A model generated the notes under the pieces. It made no database searches, was not told the DNA's origin, and saw only the letters and a program-made list of their open reading frames with translations. From Verrucomicrobiales bacterium (GTDB lineage Bacteria; Verrucomicrobiota; Verrucomicrobiia; Methylacidiphilales; JAAUTS01), in the NCBI GenBank assembly GCA_031279715.1, contig JAITHY010000122.1, positions 1 to 11,037 of the forward strand: a stretch of DNA of 11,037 nt, in the 5' to 3' direction. The position numbers were made by a program, and so were the translations under genes. Positions 5,437 to 11,037 of this stretch are shown here, in pieces (positions within the stretch are counted from its first letter, which is position 1; every line of letters begins with the position of its first letter).

Positions 5437-6450
5437 ATGAAGATACTGGCCATCAAATTCAACTTGCTGGGCGACGTGGTGATGATGACGCCGGCGTTGC
5501 GCGCGCTGCGGGCGCGTTTTCCGCAAGCGGAATTACACGCGCTGGTGGCGGAGAACGCGGCGCCGCTGCTGGCGAACATTCCCTGGCTGGACAAGGTATG
5601 GGCGCTGCCGCGCAAACGGGGCGAGGCGCAGTGGCGCAAAATCCTGCCGATTGTCACGGCGTTGCGGCGGGAGAAATTTGACCGGTCGGTGGATTTTGCC
5701 GGCAACGACCGCGGGGCGTTGCTGAGTTTGATGGCGGGGGCGCGGAAGCGCATCGGCGTCAGGGCGGACAAGGGATTTTTCGGGCGGCGGTGGTGCTATC
5801 ATCAAGCAATTGTTCCGTTGCGGCGGAATTGTTACGAGGCGCTGCGGGATTTGCATGTGCTGAAAACCTGGGGCGTGCCGCAGATTGACGCGGAACATTT
5901 GGAAATCGCCGCTGACAGTCAACTTGCGAAACGGGCGGCGGAGTTGCTGCCGGCGGGCGCGGTGTTGTGCCATATTTCCGCGAGCCAGCCAAAGAAGGAA
6001 TGGCCGCTGACGTTGTGGCGCGAACTGGCGGCGGGCGTCGCGGCTCACGGTCAGCGATTGTATTTTGTCGCGGGCGTCAACGAGCGGGAGCGGGAGAATT
6101 TGCGGGCGCTGCGGGAAATGGCATCAGCGGAGTTTTTGCCGCCGCTGACGGAGTTGAATTTGCTGCTGGCGGTCATCAAACGCGCGGGCGTGTTTGTCAG
6201 CGGCGACACGGGGCCGTTGCATTTCGCCGTGGCGCTGGGCGTGCCGACGGTGTCGCTGTTCGCCGCGAGCCGGGCAAACCGCTGGGCACCGCTGACGGTC
6301 AACCATGTGGTGATTGAAGGAAAGAAGTGCAAATGTTCGCCGCACGCGCATACTTGCGGGGCGCGCCGTCCGTGCATGTCAACCATTTCGCCCGCGCATG
6401 TGCTGAAAAAAATCAGGCGGACGCTGACGGTCAACGGAGAAAAAGCATGA
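5437..6450 (+). CDS. Glycosyltransferase family 9 (LPS heptosyltransferase-like)
   Basis: GT9 enzymes such as WaaC/WaaF transfer heptose from ADP-heptose to the LPS inner core on the cytoplasmic face of the inner membrane. The 337 residues begin MKILAIKFNLLGDVVMMTPALRAL; Asp13 aligns with the catalytic aspartate of WaaC. The C-terminal nucleotide-binding half has KKEWP (186-190) and SGDTGPLHFAVALGVPTVSLF (255-275), the family hallmark. A Cys-rich tail (CKCSPHAHTC, then CM) resembles that of many WaaF/WaaQ-like proteins. The start lies 6 bp after the rfbB stop. The stop overlaps the next start as ATGA, so the pair is translationally coupled. The exact acceptor and which heptose position is used cannot be told from sequence alone. 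The iterated motif occurs seven times, once at the C-terminal TLTVNG. Confidence 0.92.
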   Translation: MKILAIKFNLLGDVVMMTPALRALRARFPQAELHALVAENAAPLLANIPWLDKVWALPRKRGEAQWRKILPIVTALRREKFDRSVDFAGNDRGALLSLMAGARKRIGVRADKGFFGRRWCYHQAIVPLRRNCYEALRDLHVLKTWGVPQIDAEHLEIAADSQLAKRAAELLPAGAVLCHISASQPKKEWPLTLWRELAAGVAAHGQRLYFVAGVNERERENLRALREMASAEFLPPLTELNLLLAVIKRAGVFVSGDTGPLHFAVALGVPTVSLFAASRANRWAPLTVNHVVIEGKKCKCSPHAHTCGARRPCMSTISPAHVLKKIRRTLTVNGEKA

Positions 6451-7265
6451 GTGAAAAATTGCCAGTTTCAGTGGTGATGATTGCGCACAACGAGGCGGAG
6501 CGGCTGCCGCACTCACTGGGCAGCGTGGCGGGCTGGGTGAGTGAAATCATTGTGGTGATTAATGATTGCGTGGACGACACGGCGGCGGTGGCGGCGCGGT
6601 ACGGCGCGACGGTCAGCGAGCATCCGTTTGAAAATTTTCGCGACCAGAAACGATACGCGCTGAAACTGGCGCGGCAGCCATGGGTGTTGATTTTGGACGC
6701 GGATGAGGTGGTCTCGCCGAAGTTGCGGATGGAGATGGTGAGTTTTTTCAAACACCCGCCACCAGAGGTGAACGGAGTATGGTTCGCCCGGCGTTTGTGG
6801 TTCATGGGGCGGTGGATTCGGCATGGTGACTCGTATCCCGACCGCGTGCTGCGGCTGTTCCGCCGCGCCGAAGCCTGCATAGGCGGTGTACCGGAGCACG
6901 ACAAGACGCTGGTGCGGGGGAGGACGCTGCGCTTCAGGCATGATTTGCTGCATTATTCGTTTGACTCCATTGCCGATCAGGTGAACAAGATAAGTTTTTT
7001 TGCCGAGCATTTTGTACAACGCTCATTGGAGAAAAACAAACGCTTTTCATGGCTGGAAACCAGCTTGCGCGTGTGGTGGCGTTTTTTTCGCGCGTATTTT
7101 TTACGCGGTGGTTTTCTGGATGGATTTCCAGGCTTTTATCTCGCTTATTTCACGTCGTTTTACACCCTTATCCGCTATGCCCGGCTGTATGAATATTTGC
7201 ACCTAAACAAAATTGCCGGGGACGGAAAAATTTTGGGCAATGATTTGAAAAATAGTAAACAGTAA
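6447..7265 (+). CDS. Glycosyltransferase family 2, WaaE/KdtX-like
   Basis: This is a predicted cytoplasmic, membrane-associated GT2 of the LPS core type (WaaE adds a beta-1,4-glucose to heptose I in enterobacteria). The frame is open from 6327, but the ATG at 6447 is chosen: it has GGAGA 8 nt upstream, overlaps the GT9 stop as ATGA, and places VSVVMIAHNEAERL at the N-terminus as in the family. The product is 272 aa. The metal-binding LDADE is at 83-87 and HYSFDSIADQVNKISFFAE follows further on. The C-terminus (YFLRGGFLDGFPGFYLAYF...) matches the hydrophobic tail of KdtX-like proteins. The usual DSGSTDGT is replaced by NDCVDDT (39-45). The second half of the gene is visibly less GC-rich, and the last iterated motif before a 1.5-kb gap is at 6612. 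Confidence 0.9.
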   Translation: MSEKLPVSVVMIAHNEAERLPHSLGSVAGWVSEIIVVINDCVDDTAAVAARYGATVSEHPFENFRDQKRYALKLARQPWVLILDADEVVSPKLRMEMVSFFKHPPPEVNGVWFARRLWFMGRWIRHGDSYPDRVLRLFRRAEACIGGVPEHDKTLVRGRTLRFRHDLLHYSFDSIADQVNKISFFAEHFVQRSLEKNKRFSWLETSLRVWWRFFRAYFLRGGFLDGFPGFYLAYFTSFYTLIRYARLYEYLHLNKIAGDGKILGNDLKNSKQ

Positions 7266-7271
7266 AAGGCC

Positions 7272-8375
7272 ATGAAAGGTAACGTTTTGCACATCTTTGC
7301 CTCCAGAACCTGGGGTGGCGGCGAGCAATATGTTTTTGACCTTGCCCAACGGCAAATTGAAAATGGTTGCCGCGTGGTCTTGCTTTCGGGTGACAGCAAA
7401 GTCATTCGAGACAAAGTTAAACCATTAAACTGCCGCTATTTTTCGCTCAGGTATCGGTGGCATTTCAATCCGTTTTCCATCGCCAGGGTGCGCAACATCA
7501 TCCTGCGGGAACAAACGGAGGTGGTGCATGTTCATCAATTTCGCGATGCCTTTATCGCGGTTTTTGCCACGCTGTTGATGACGCAACGCCAGCGTCCAAG
7601 GATTGTCATGACGCGGCATTTGGCAAAGCGGGGAAAAAACTTTTTTTTATATCGCTGGATGTATTCCCGCCTGCACAAATTGATTTTTGTGTCGGCGCTG
7701 GCCAGGCGGGAATTTTTAAAAGGGGCGCGAATTCCAGAAAATAAAATCGCGGTGGTGCATAACAGTTTGGCGGCAAGAAACAGCAGCGGTCCGCAAACCG
7801 ACTACCGAAAACAATACGGACTGGGAGCGGATTGTTTGCTGGTTGGTTTTGTCGGCGGCATTGCCAAGTTCAAGGGCGTGGAGCTACTGCTGGAGGTCGC
7901 GGAAAAATTGCGTGATAAAAACGCGGTGTTTTTGCTGGCCGGCAGGGGAACCGCGGCATACGAGCTTTTTTTAAAGCAACTGATTGCGTCCAAGAATCTG
8001 GAGAGCCATTTTCACCTCATCGGTTTTGTGGATAATCCCGCCAGTTTTATCATTCAAACCGACCTTGGCGTGATGCCTTCGCTGTGCGTGGAAGCCTTTG
8101 GTTTGGCGGCGCTGGAATTCATGCGGCAGGGTGTTCCGGTGATTGTCAGCGACACCGGCGCCCAAATGGAGTTTGTGGAAAACGGAAAAACCGGGTTGAT
8201 TGTCGCCCCCAACGTCGCGGAGTTGTCCGCCGCCGTGGAAAAATTACTGGCGGACGCTGACTGGCGGGCGAGCCTTGGCGCAAGGGCGCGGGAATTTTCC
8301 GCGCAAGCGTTGAGCTACGATGTTTTTTTTGAAAAAATCATGAAACTTTACGGGTTCGCCGACCATGGCAAATAA
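7272..8375 (+). CDS. Glycosyltransferase family 4 (GT-B fold)
   Basis: This is a predicted retaining sugar-nucleotide transferase acting on a lipid-linked or LPS acceptor at the inner membrane. The 367 residues have the GT-B two-domain pattern. The N-terminal domain has WGGGEQYVFDLA (14-25), VVHVHQFRDA and IFVSALARREFL. The C-terminal domain starts near VGFVGGIAKFKGVELLLEVA (191-210), has LLAGRGTA, and carries the E-x7-E motif EAFGLAALE (274-282), then GVPVIVSDTGAQMEFVENGKTGLIV. AAAAGG lies just upstream of the ATG, 6 bp after the preceding stop. The gene is less GC-rich than its neighbours, uses A/T-ending codons more often (AAA, GAA, TTT), and carries iterated motifs only in its last quarter (8145, 8256). 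This suggests a later acquisition than the surrounding genes. The sugar specificity is unknown. Confidence 0.92.
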   Translation: MKGNVLHIFASRTWGGGEQYVFDLAQRQIENGCRVVLLSGDSKVIRDKVKPLNCRYFSLRYRWHFNPFSIARVRNIILREQTEVVHVHQFRDAFIAVFATLLMTQRQRPRIVMTRHLAKRGKNFFLYRWMYSRLHKLIFVSALARREFLKGARIPENKIAVVHNSLAARNSSGPQTDYRKQYGLGADCLLVGFVGGIAKFKGVELLLEVAEKLRDKNAVFLLAGRGTAAYELFLKQLIASKNLESHFHLIGFVDNPASFIIQTDLGVMPSLCVEAFGLAALEFMRQGVPVIVSDTGAQMEFVENGKTGLIVAPNVAELSAAVEKLLADADWRASLGARAREFSAQALSYDVFFEKIMKLYGFADHGK

Positions 8376-8378
8376 GGA

Positions 8379-8407
8379 ATGACAGGGCGCGACCGGAAGG
8401 TTAGAGT
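8379..8407 (+). promoter_or_regulatory. Possible promoter upstream of the GT2 remnant
   Basis: The elements are -35 ATGACA (5 of 6, 8379-8384), a 17-bp spacer and -10 TAGAGT (4 of 6, 8402-8407), with the ATG at 8417 after 9 further bases. This falls in the only gap of more than 10 bp within the glycosyltransferase cluster (8376-8416). It could give extra expression of the downstream GT8 and GT2 genes. Confidence 0.3.
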
Positions 8408-8416
8408 AGGTTGGCC

Positions 8417-8573
8417 ATGAAGTTTTCCGTCTTGATTAACAATTATAATTACCGGCCATTTTTGCGCGAATGTGTGGACAGCGCGCTGGCGCGGACGCTG
8501 CCGGCGCATGAAATCATCATAGTGGATGACGGTTCGACAGACAATTCGCTGGCGGTGTTGCGCGAGCATTACG
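8417..8573 (+). repeat. Direct repeat copy A (GT2 5' segment)
   Basis: 157 bp aligned without gaps to 9717-9873, with 27 mismatches by hand (about 83%). Many differences are at third codon positions, so the duplication is not recent. The repeat flanks the GT8 gene. Confidence 0.85.
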
Positions 8574-8695
8574 CTGACCGCCAGCGGTGGTGGAGGGACA
8601 ATTTCACGCTGAAAATCACGCCCTCGCGCGGAGTTTTCCGGCTGGTGTTCATGGGTGTCACAATGGCCAACAAATTGCCGGGACAGCAAAACTGA
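8417..8695 (+). pseudogene. Truncated glycosyltransferase family 2 gene, N-terminal remnant
   Basis: The first 52 codons (MKFSVLINNYNYRPFLRECV..., IIIVDDGSTDNSLAVLREHY) are a paralogue of the intact GT2 at 9717, about 83% identical at DNA level by hand alignment over 157 bp. Homology stops abruptly at 8573, where an iterated motif begins (GCTGACCGCCAGC). The remaining 40 residues (ADRQRWWRDNFTLKITPSRG... LPGQQN) do not resemble a glycosyltransferase, and the LDADD metal-binding segment is missing, so the product cannot be an active GT2. The reading frame ends 2 bp before the GT8 start. An in-frame TTG at 8411 is possible, but ATG 8417 matches the paralogue. Most likely it is the leftover of a partial duplication or gene replacement. 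It could still act as a translated leader for the GT8 gene. Confidence 0.75.
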
Positions 8696-8697
8696 CC

Positions 8698-9711
8698 ATG
8701 AGCGCCATCGCAATCGTGTTTTCGTTGGATGATTATTTCGCCAGGCACGCGGGGGTGGCGGCGCAGTCCATTCTGTCACGGTCAGCGACGCCGTCGCGTT
8801 TTCATTTTTATTTTTTGCAAGACAACTCCGGACTGTCCGCGGCTAATCGTGAAAAATTATCGCGAATCATCCAAGCACACGGCGCTGAGGGTGAGTTTGT
8901 CGCGGTGGACGCGGCGTTGGTGGAGCCGTATCGCAAGCTGGGGCCCGCGCGGTTCACCGCCGCGACTTGGTACCGCCTGCTGGCGCCGTCAGCGTGTCCG
9001 CAACTGGCACGGTGTTTGTACCTGGACTGCGACGTGGTGGCGATCGGCGATGTAGCGGAGTTGTGGGACACGCCACTGCCGGAGACCGGCCTTGCGGCGG
9101 TGGCGGATTGTTTCATTGAGCGGGAAAAATTCAAGCGCCTGCCGGGAGTGCGGCGTTATTTCAATTCCGGTGTGCTGCTGATGAACCTGCAACGCTGGCG
9201 CGAACAAGGCTACACGGAGCGCTGCCTTGCGCTGGCCGCTGACCGTGACTTGCTGGCGGATTTTCCCGACCAGAATATTTTGAACATGGTTTTTTCTGAC
9301 GACGTGCATTTTTTACATCCGCGCTGGAACATTCAAACGGGACAGCAGCCGCTGATGGTGACCGCCGCGCTGCGGGACGACTGGCGCGAGTGGCGGGAAA
9401 TTTGTCAGTCGCCGAAAATCGCCCACTTCACCAGTGACCGGAAACCGTGGAATTTCGCTATGAAGCACGGCTGGTCGCTGGAATACTGGCGGACGCTGAT
9501 GCTCACACCGTGGGGCGCGGAGTGTTCCGGTGCTGAGCGTCAGCGGCTCATGTGGCGCGCGCGGTCGGGGCGGGCGAAGGCGCTGGCATCGCGGTTTTTA
9601 CGCTGGCTGTTAATGTTCAAAAAAAGCGAGAAGACCGGCGCGGCGCGGCTGGTGTTGTGCGGGCGCTTGGTGATTGATAAAAAAGGCAAAACGCGGCAGA
9701 CTGCCCGCTGA
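8698..9711 (+). CDS. Glycosyltransferase family 8 (LPS galactosyl/glucosyltransferase-like)
   Basis: This is a retaining GT-A transferase like WaaI/WaaJ/WaaO, which add galactose or glucose to the LPS outer core from UDP-sugars. The 337 residues show the start AIVFSLDDYFARHAGVAAQSIL, the metal-binding DxD in LYLDCDVVAIGDVAELW (D110, D112), RRYFNSGVLLMNLQRWRE (152-169), DFPDQNILNMVF (188-199) and IAHFTSDRKPW (241-251), all canonical for GT8. A basic C-terminal region (RFLRWLLMFKKSEKT) probably binds the membrane. The frame is open upstream to 8587, but that part overlaps the GT2 remnant; ATG 8698 puts the conserved beta strand at the N-terminus. There is no strong Shine-Dalgarno. The gene is sandwiched between the truncated and intact GT2 copies, and its stop codon lies within an iterated motif (CGCTGAC, 9707-9712). 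Confidence 0.93.
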   Translation: MSAIAIVFSLDDYFARHAGVAAQSILSRSATPSRFHFYFLQDNSGLSAANREKLSRIIQAHGAEGEFVAVDAALVEPYRKLGPARFTAATWYRLLAPSACPQLARCLYLDCDVVAIGDVAELWDTPLPETGLAAVADCFIEREKFKRLPGVRRYFNSGVLLMNLQRWREQGYTERCLALAADRDLLADFPDQNILNMVFSDDVHFLHPRWNIQTGQQPLMVTAALRDDWREWREICQSPKIAHFTSDRKPWNFAMKHGWSLEYWRTLMLTPWGAECSGAERQRLMWRARSGRAKALASRFLRWLLMFKKSEKTGAARLVLCGRLVIDKKGKTRQTAR

Positions 9712-9716
9712 CGCTC

Positions 9717-9873
9717 ATGAAATTTTCCGTACTCATCAACAATTACAATTACGCGCCGTGGCTGCGCGAATGTGTGGACAGCGTGCTGGCGCAGACATTG
9801 CCGCCGCATGAAATCATCGTGGTGGACGACGGTTCGACGGACGGCTCGGTGGCGTTGTTGCGCGAACATTACG
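9717..9873 (+). repeat. Direct repeat copy B (GT2 5' segment)
   Basis: Partner of 8417-8573, lying inside the intact GT2 gene. The match ends after CATTACG in both copies. Copy A then continues into an iterated motif, while copy B continues the GT2 coding sequence. Confidence 0.85.
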
Positions 9874-10655
9874 GCAATAATCCGCTGGTGAAAATCATCG
9901 CGCAAAAAAACAGCGGACAATTCGTCGCGGTGGACGCCGGCATTCAGGCCGCTGACGGTGACGTGTTATGCCTGCTGGACGCGGACGACCGTTACAAGCC
10001 GGATTATCTTGCGTCACTGTCAGCGTGTTATGAAAAAAATCCGGCGGTGGACTTGGTGTTCTGCCGTTTTAAGGCGTTCGGCGGGGCGATGGACAATCCG
10101 GTGTGGCTGTCGCCGCCCGCTGATTATGACTACGGTTACACAGCGTTGCTGACGTATTTTTATTTCCGCGCGCGCGAGGCGTGCTGGATTGGCAACATTA
10201 CCTCGTGTGTGTCACTGCGGGCGCATCTGGCGCGGATTTTGCAACTCGGCGAAATCGGCCGCGCGTGGAACTACAAGGTGCAGGCGGATTACGGGCTGTT
10301 ACTGGGCGCGTCATTGCTGGGCGGACGGAAGTATTATCTGGCGCGGGATTTGGTGGAGCACCGGCTGCATGACAACAACGACCGCGGCAACAAGACGAAC
10401 AGTGAACTGTCGCCAGAAAAACCGTACAAGGAAATGGTGCAAAACCGCATTGCGTTTGATTTTTACCGCCGCAAGCTGAACATCAGCGACGAAATTTTCC
10501 AGCACTTGAAAAAAGAACTCGCCATCGTGCCCGCGCCGCTGCCAAAGCATGTGAAGTGTTACCAAAAGCTGGCGAAAAAATTTGTGTGGAAATATGGGCG
10601 GCTGGTGACCGCCAGCGCATGGGAACGTTGTAAACGACTGGCGGGATTGCGCTGA
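9717..10655 (+). CDS. Glycosyltransferase family 2
   Basis: This is an inverting GT-A sugar transferase, probably adding a late sugar of the LPS or surface glycan. Of 312 residues, about the first 120 form the GT2 domain: FSVLINNYNYAPWLRECVDSVLAQTLPPHEIIVVDDGSTDGS (DDGSTD is the nucleotide-binding motif), then GDVLCLLDADDRYKP with the DxD-type DADD. The rest (HNND region, basic tail AKKFVWKYGRLVTASAWERCKRLAGLR) is variable. NNYNY after the first strand is a variant of the usual YN. The ATG follows the GT8 stop by 5 bp, without a Shine-Dalgarno. The stop codon is in the only perfect full palindrome GCTGACGGTCAGC seen (10651-10663). It is the last gene of the cluster and is followed by a hairpin. 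Acceptor and donor are unknown. Confidence 0.92.
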   Translation: MKFSVLINNYNYAPWLRECVDSVLAQTLPPHEIIVVDDGSTDGSVALLREHYGNNPLVKIIAQKNSGQFVAVDAGIQAADGDVLCLLDADDRYKPDYLASLSACYEKNPAVDLVFCRFKAFGGAMDNPVWLSPPADYDYGYTALLTYFYFRAREACWIGNITSCVSLRAHLARILQLGEIGRAWNYKVQADYGLLLGASLLGGRKYYLARDLVEHRLHDNNDRGNKTNSELSPEKPYKEMVQNRIAFDFYRRKLNISDEIFQHLKKELAIVPAPLPKHVKCYQKLAKKFVWKYGRLVTASAWERCKRLAGLR

Positions 10656-10666
10656 CGGTCAGCATG

Positions 10667-10712
10667 ATTATCCTTGAAAATCAGCCACGGGATGTTGGTT
10701 TTCAAGGATGAT
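10667..10712 (+). terminator. Long hairpin after the glycan operon
   Basis: The arms ATTATCCTTGAAAA (10667-10680) and TTTTCAAGGATGAT (10699-10712) form a 14-bp stem with one G-T wobble and an 18-nt loop. It begins 4 bp after the perfect palindrome at the last GT2 stop. There is no U-tract, so it may be a factor-dependent terminator, an mRNA 3'-end stabiliser, or the end of a small mobile element. The start codon of the decayed ATPase lies within the 3' arm (10708). Confidence 0.45.
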
Positions 10713-10969
10713 AGCCACTGAAATTAAACGCGCGGCTTTGCACAAAGAAATGAGGCATCTGTTGTGTGTCAATCCTGCCGTTATGCTGTCCGGTCTGCGG
10801 CAATGAGGCAAAAGCGCGCTGGCGCGCAGTTCGTGGCGCAGCGGTTACGACAACCGGCGGTTTATTTTGACTTGAAGAATCTCGAAGACGCGCGGCGGCT
10901 GGAAGAGCCGAGGGGTTTGCGCTGGAGGAAACGCTGCGGGCGAGCGGTGACCGCAACGCGTATTTTTAG
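10708..10969 (+). pseudogene. Decayed AAA_14/DUF4143-type ATPase
   Basis: The ATG at 10708 opens MIATEIKRAALHKEMRHLL, then NPAVMLSGLRQ, stop (TGA, 10804-10806), then GKSALAR in the same frame. This is the family Walker A region (PAVxLxGPRQxGKTTLAR) with the residue between RQ and GK turned into a stop. A frameshift follows near 10820-10827. In the next frame PAVYFDLKNLEDARRLEEP (10854-10910) matches the strand after the P-loop region. A second frame change, with most of the protein missing, leads to EGFALEETLRASGDRNAYF (10910-10966) and TAG (10967-10969), resembling the C-terminal DUF4143 region before its nuclease-like end. Intact members have roughly 380-450 aa, so a large internal deletion is inferred. 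Such ATPases are often scattered accessory genes of unclear role. It carries no copy of the iterated motif. Confidence 0.7.
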
Positions 10970-10994
10970 GGCGCGTTGTAACCGCGCAAAAAGA

Positions 10995-11024
10995 TTGAAA
11001 TGGGTGGCGGGGAAAGATTATAAT
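10995..11024 (+). promoter_or_regulatory. Strong sigma70-like promoter at the window end
   Basis: The elements are -35 TTGAAA (5 of 6, 10995-11000), an 18-bp spacer and -10 TATAAT (6 of 6, 11019-11024). Six bases later an ATG occurs (11031), exactly where transcription should start. This is the same arrangement as at rmuC. Confidence 0.55.
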
Positions 11025-11030
11025 GGGTTG

Positions 11031-11037
11031 ATGGCGG
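11031..11037 (+). CDS. Possible start of the next gene, cut by the window edge
   Basis: ATG GCG G lies 6 bp downstream of a consensus -10. Only two codons are visible, so nothing can be said of the product. The call rests on the promoter-to-ATG geometry shared with rmuC and adk. Confidence 0.3.

Larger units (their letters stand above)
134..10663. repeat. Highly iterated dyad motif GCTGAC-S-GTCAGC (dispersed, 54 half-sites)
   Basis: By hand I count 33 GCTGAC and 21 GTCAGC on the plus strand. Starts of GCTGAC: 134, 488, 590, 971, 1131, 1204, 1391, 1449, 2456, 2773, 3211, 3235, 3649, 3950, 4455, 4488, 4581, 4816, 5028, 5355, 5426, 5911, 6006, 6144, 6291, 6423, 8256, 8573, 9238, 9707, 9951, 10148, 10651. 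Starts of GTCAGC: 161, 2494, 2801, 2908, 2974, 3404, 4042, 4119, 4156, 4531, 5214, 5231, 6050, 6196, 6612, 8145, 8781, 8988, 9539, 10019, 10658. Many extend towards GCTGACSGTCAGC: the perfect copy is at 10651, and copies with one mismatch are at 2456, 2487, 3211, 4581, 4816, 5224, 6043, 8573 and 9532. Other copies extend as GCTGACSGTGAC. Confidence 0.85.

Noticed and set aside
4369..5526. Long minus-strand reading frames antisense to rfbB
   Set aside because: They are Arg/Gln/Val-rich shadows of a GC-rich gene. The sense strand encodes all RfbB catalytic motifs.
5437..6434. Recurrent LTVSG / TVSG peptides in antisense frames as a shared protein domain
   Set aside because: They are translations of the iterated motif (CTGACGGTCAGCGG) read in one frame, not a protein signature.
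6327..6446. Upstream extension of the WaaE-like GT2 start
   Set aside because: It overlaps the Cys-rich C-terminus of GT9 by 120 bp. ATG 6447 has a Shine-Dalgarno, an ATGA overlap and the correct GT2 N-terminus.
8587..8697. N-terminal extension of GT8
   Set aside because: The extra 37 residues overlap the GT2 remnant and precede the conserved first beta strand of GT8 proteins. ATG 8698 is the natural start.
10702..10956. 84-aa minus-strand reading frame
   Set aside because: It is antisense to the decayed ATPase, whose plus-strand fragments match AAA_14/DUF4143 motifs in the right order. It is Ser/Ala-rich, with no recognisable motif.

Overview
The window is a GC-rich bacterial chromosome segment (roughly 60% G+C by eye). 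The organism is a diderm, because it carries a heptosyltransferase-type GT9, a WaaE/KdtX-like GT2 and an LPS-type GT8 glycosyltransferase. Few genes have a strong Shine-Dalgarno, and several start codons sit only a few bases downstream of a -10-like box. Together with the gene content this would fit an uncultured member of the PVC group such as Verrucomicrobiota, but that is a low-confidence guess. No rRNA, tRNA, CRISPR array or complete mobile element was seen.

Left part (1-2473): the 3' part of a phospholipase D / cardiolipin synthase gene (2-721, +) converges on a small unrecognised gene (724-942, -). A 329-bp gap follows with two hairpins and a minus-strand promoter plus terminator that may delimit a roughly 160-nt RNA. 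A promoter then leads into a single-pass membrane coiled-coil protein (1272-1967) and an unrecognised 166-aa protein (1973-2473).

Middle (2470-4378): rmuC on the minus strand overlaps the preceding gene tail to tail by 4 bp. It is divergent from adk (adenylate kinase, 3713-4378), with both promoters in an approximately 80-bp gap.

Right part (4375-10655): an apparent operon on the plus strand, tightly packed with ATGA overlaps or gaps of a few bases. It runs adk, rfbB (dTDP-glucose 4,6-dehydratase), GT9, WaaE-like GT2, GT4, a truncated GT2 remnant, GT8 and an intact GT2. This is a lipopolysaccharide / surface glycan assembly locus: RfbB makes a dTDP-4-keto-6-deoxyhexose precursor and the transferases add sugars sequentially. 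After it come a 14-bp-stem hairpin and a decayed AAA/DUF4143 ATPase pseudogene (10708-10969). A consensus promoter placed 6 bp before an ATG at 11031 closes the window.

The most unusual property is a short dyad-symmetric motif, GCTGAC-S-GTCAGC, whose half-site GCTGAC/GTCAGC occurs 54 times by my hand count, against about 7 expected at 60% GC. It occurs in all reading frames, on both strands, in genes and in junctions, often in permissive protein linkers or forming stop codons. It is absent from a 1.5-kb, less GC-rich stretch (6618-8144). It also sits exactly where the truncated GT2 copy loses homology to the intact one. This looks like a highly iterated genome motif (comparable in kind to HIP1 or DNA uptake sequences) whose function is unknown to me.
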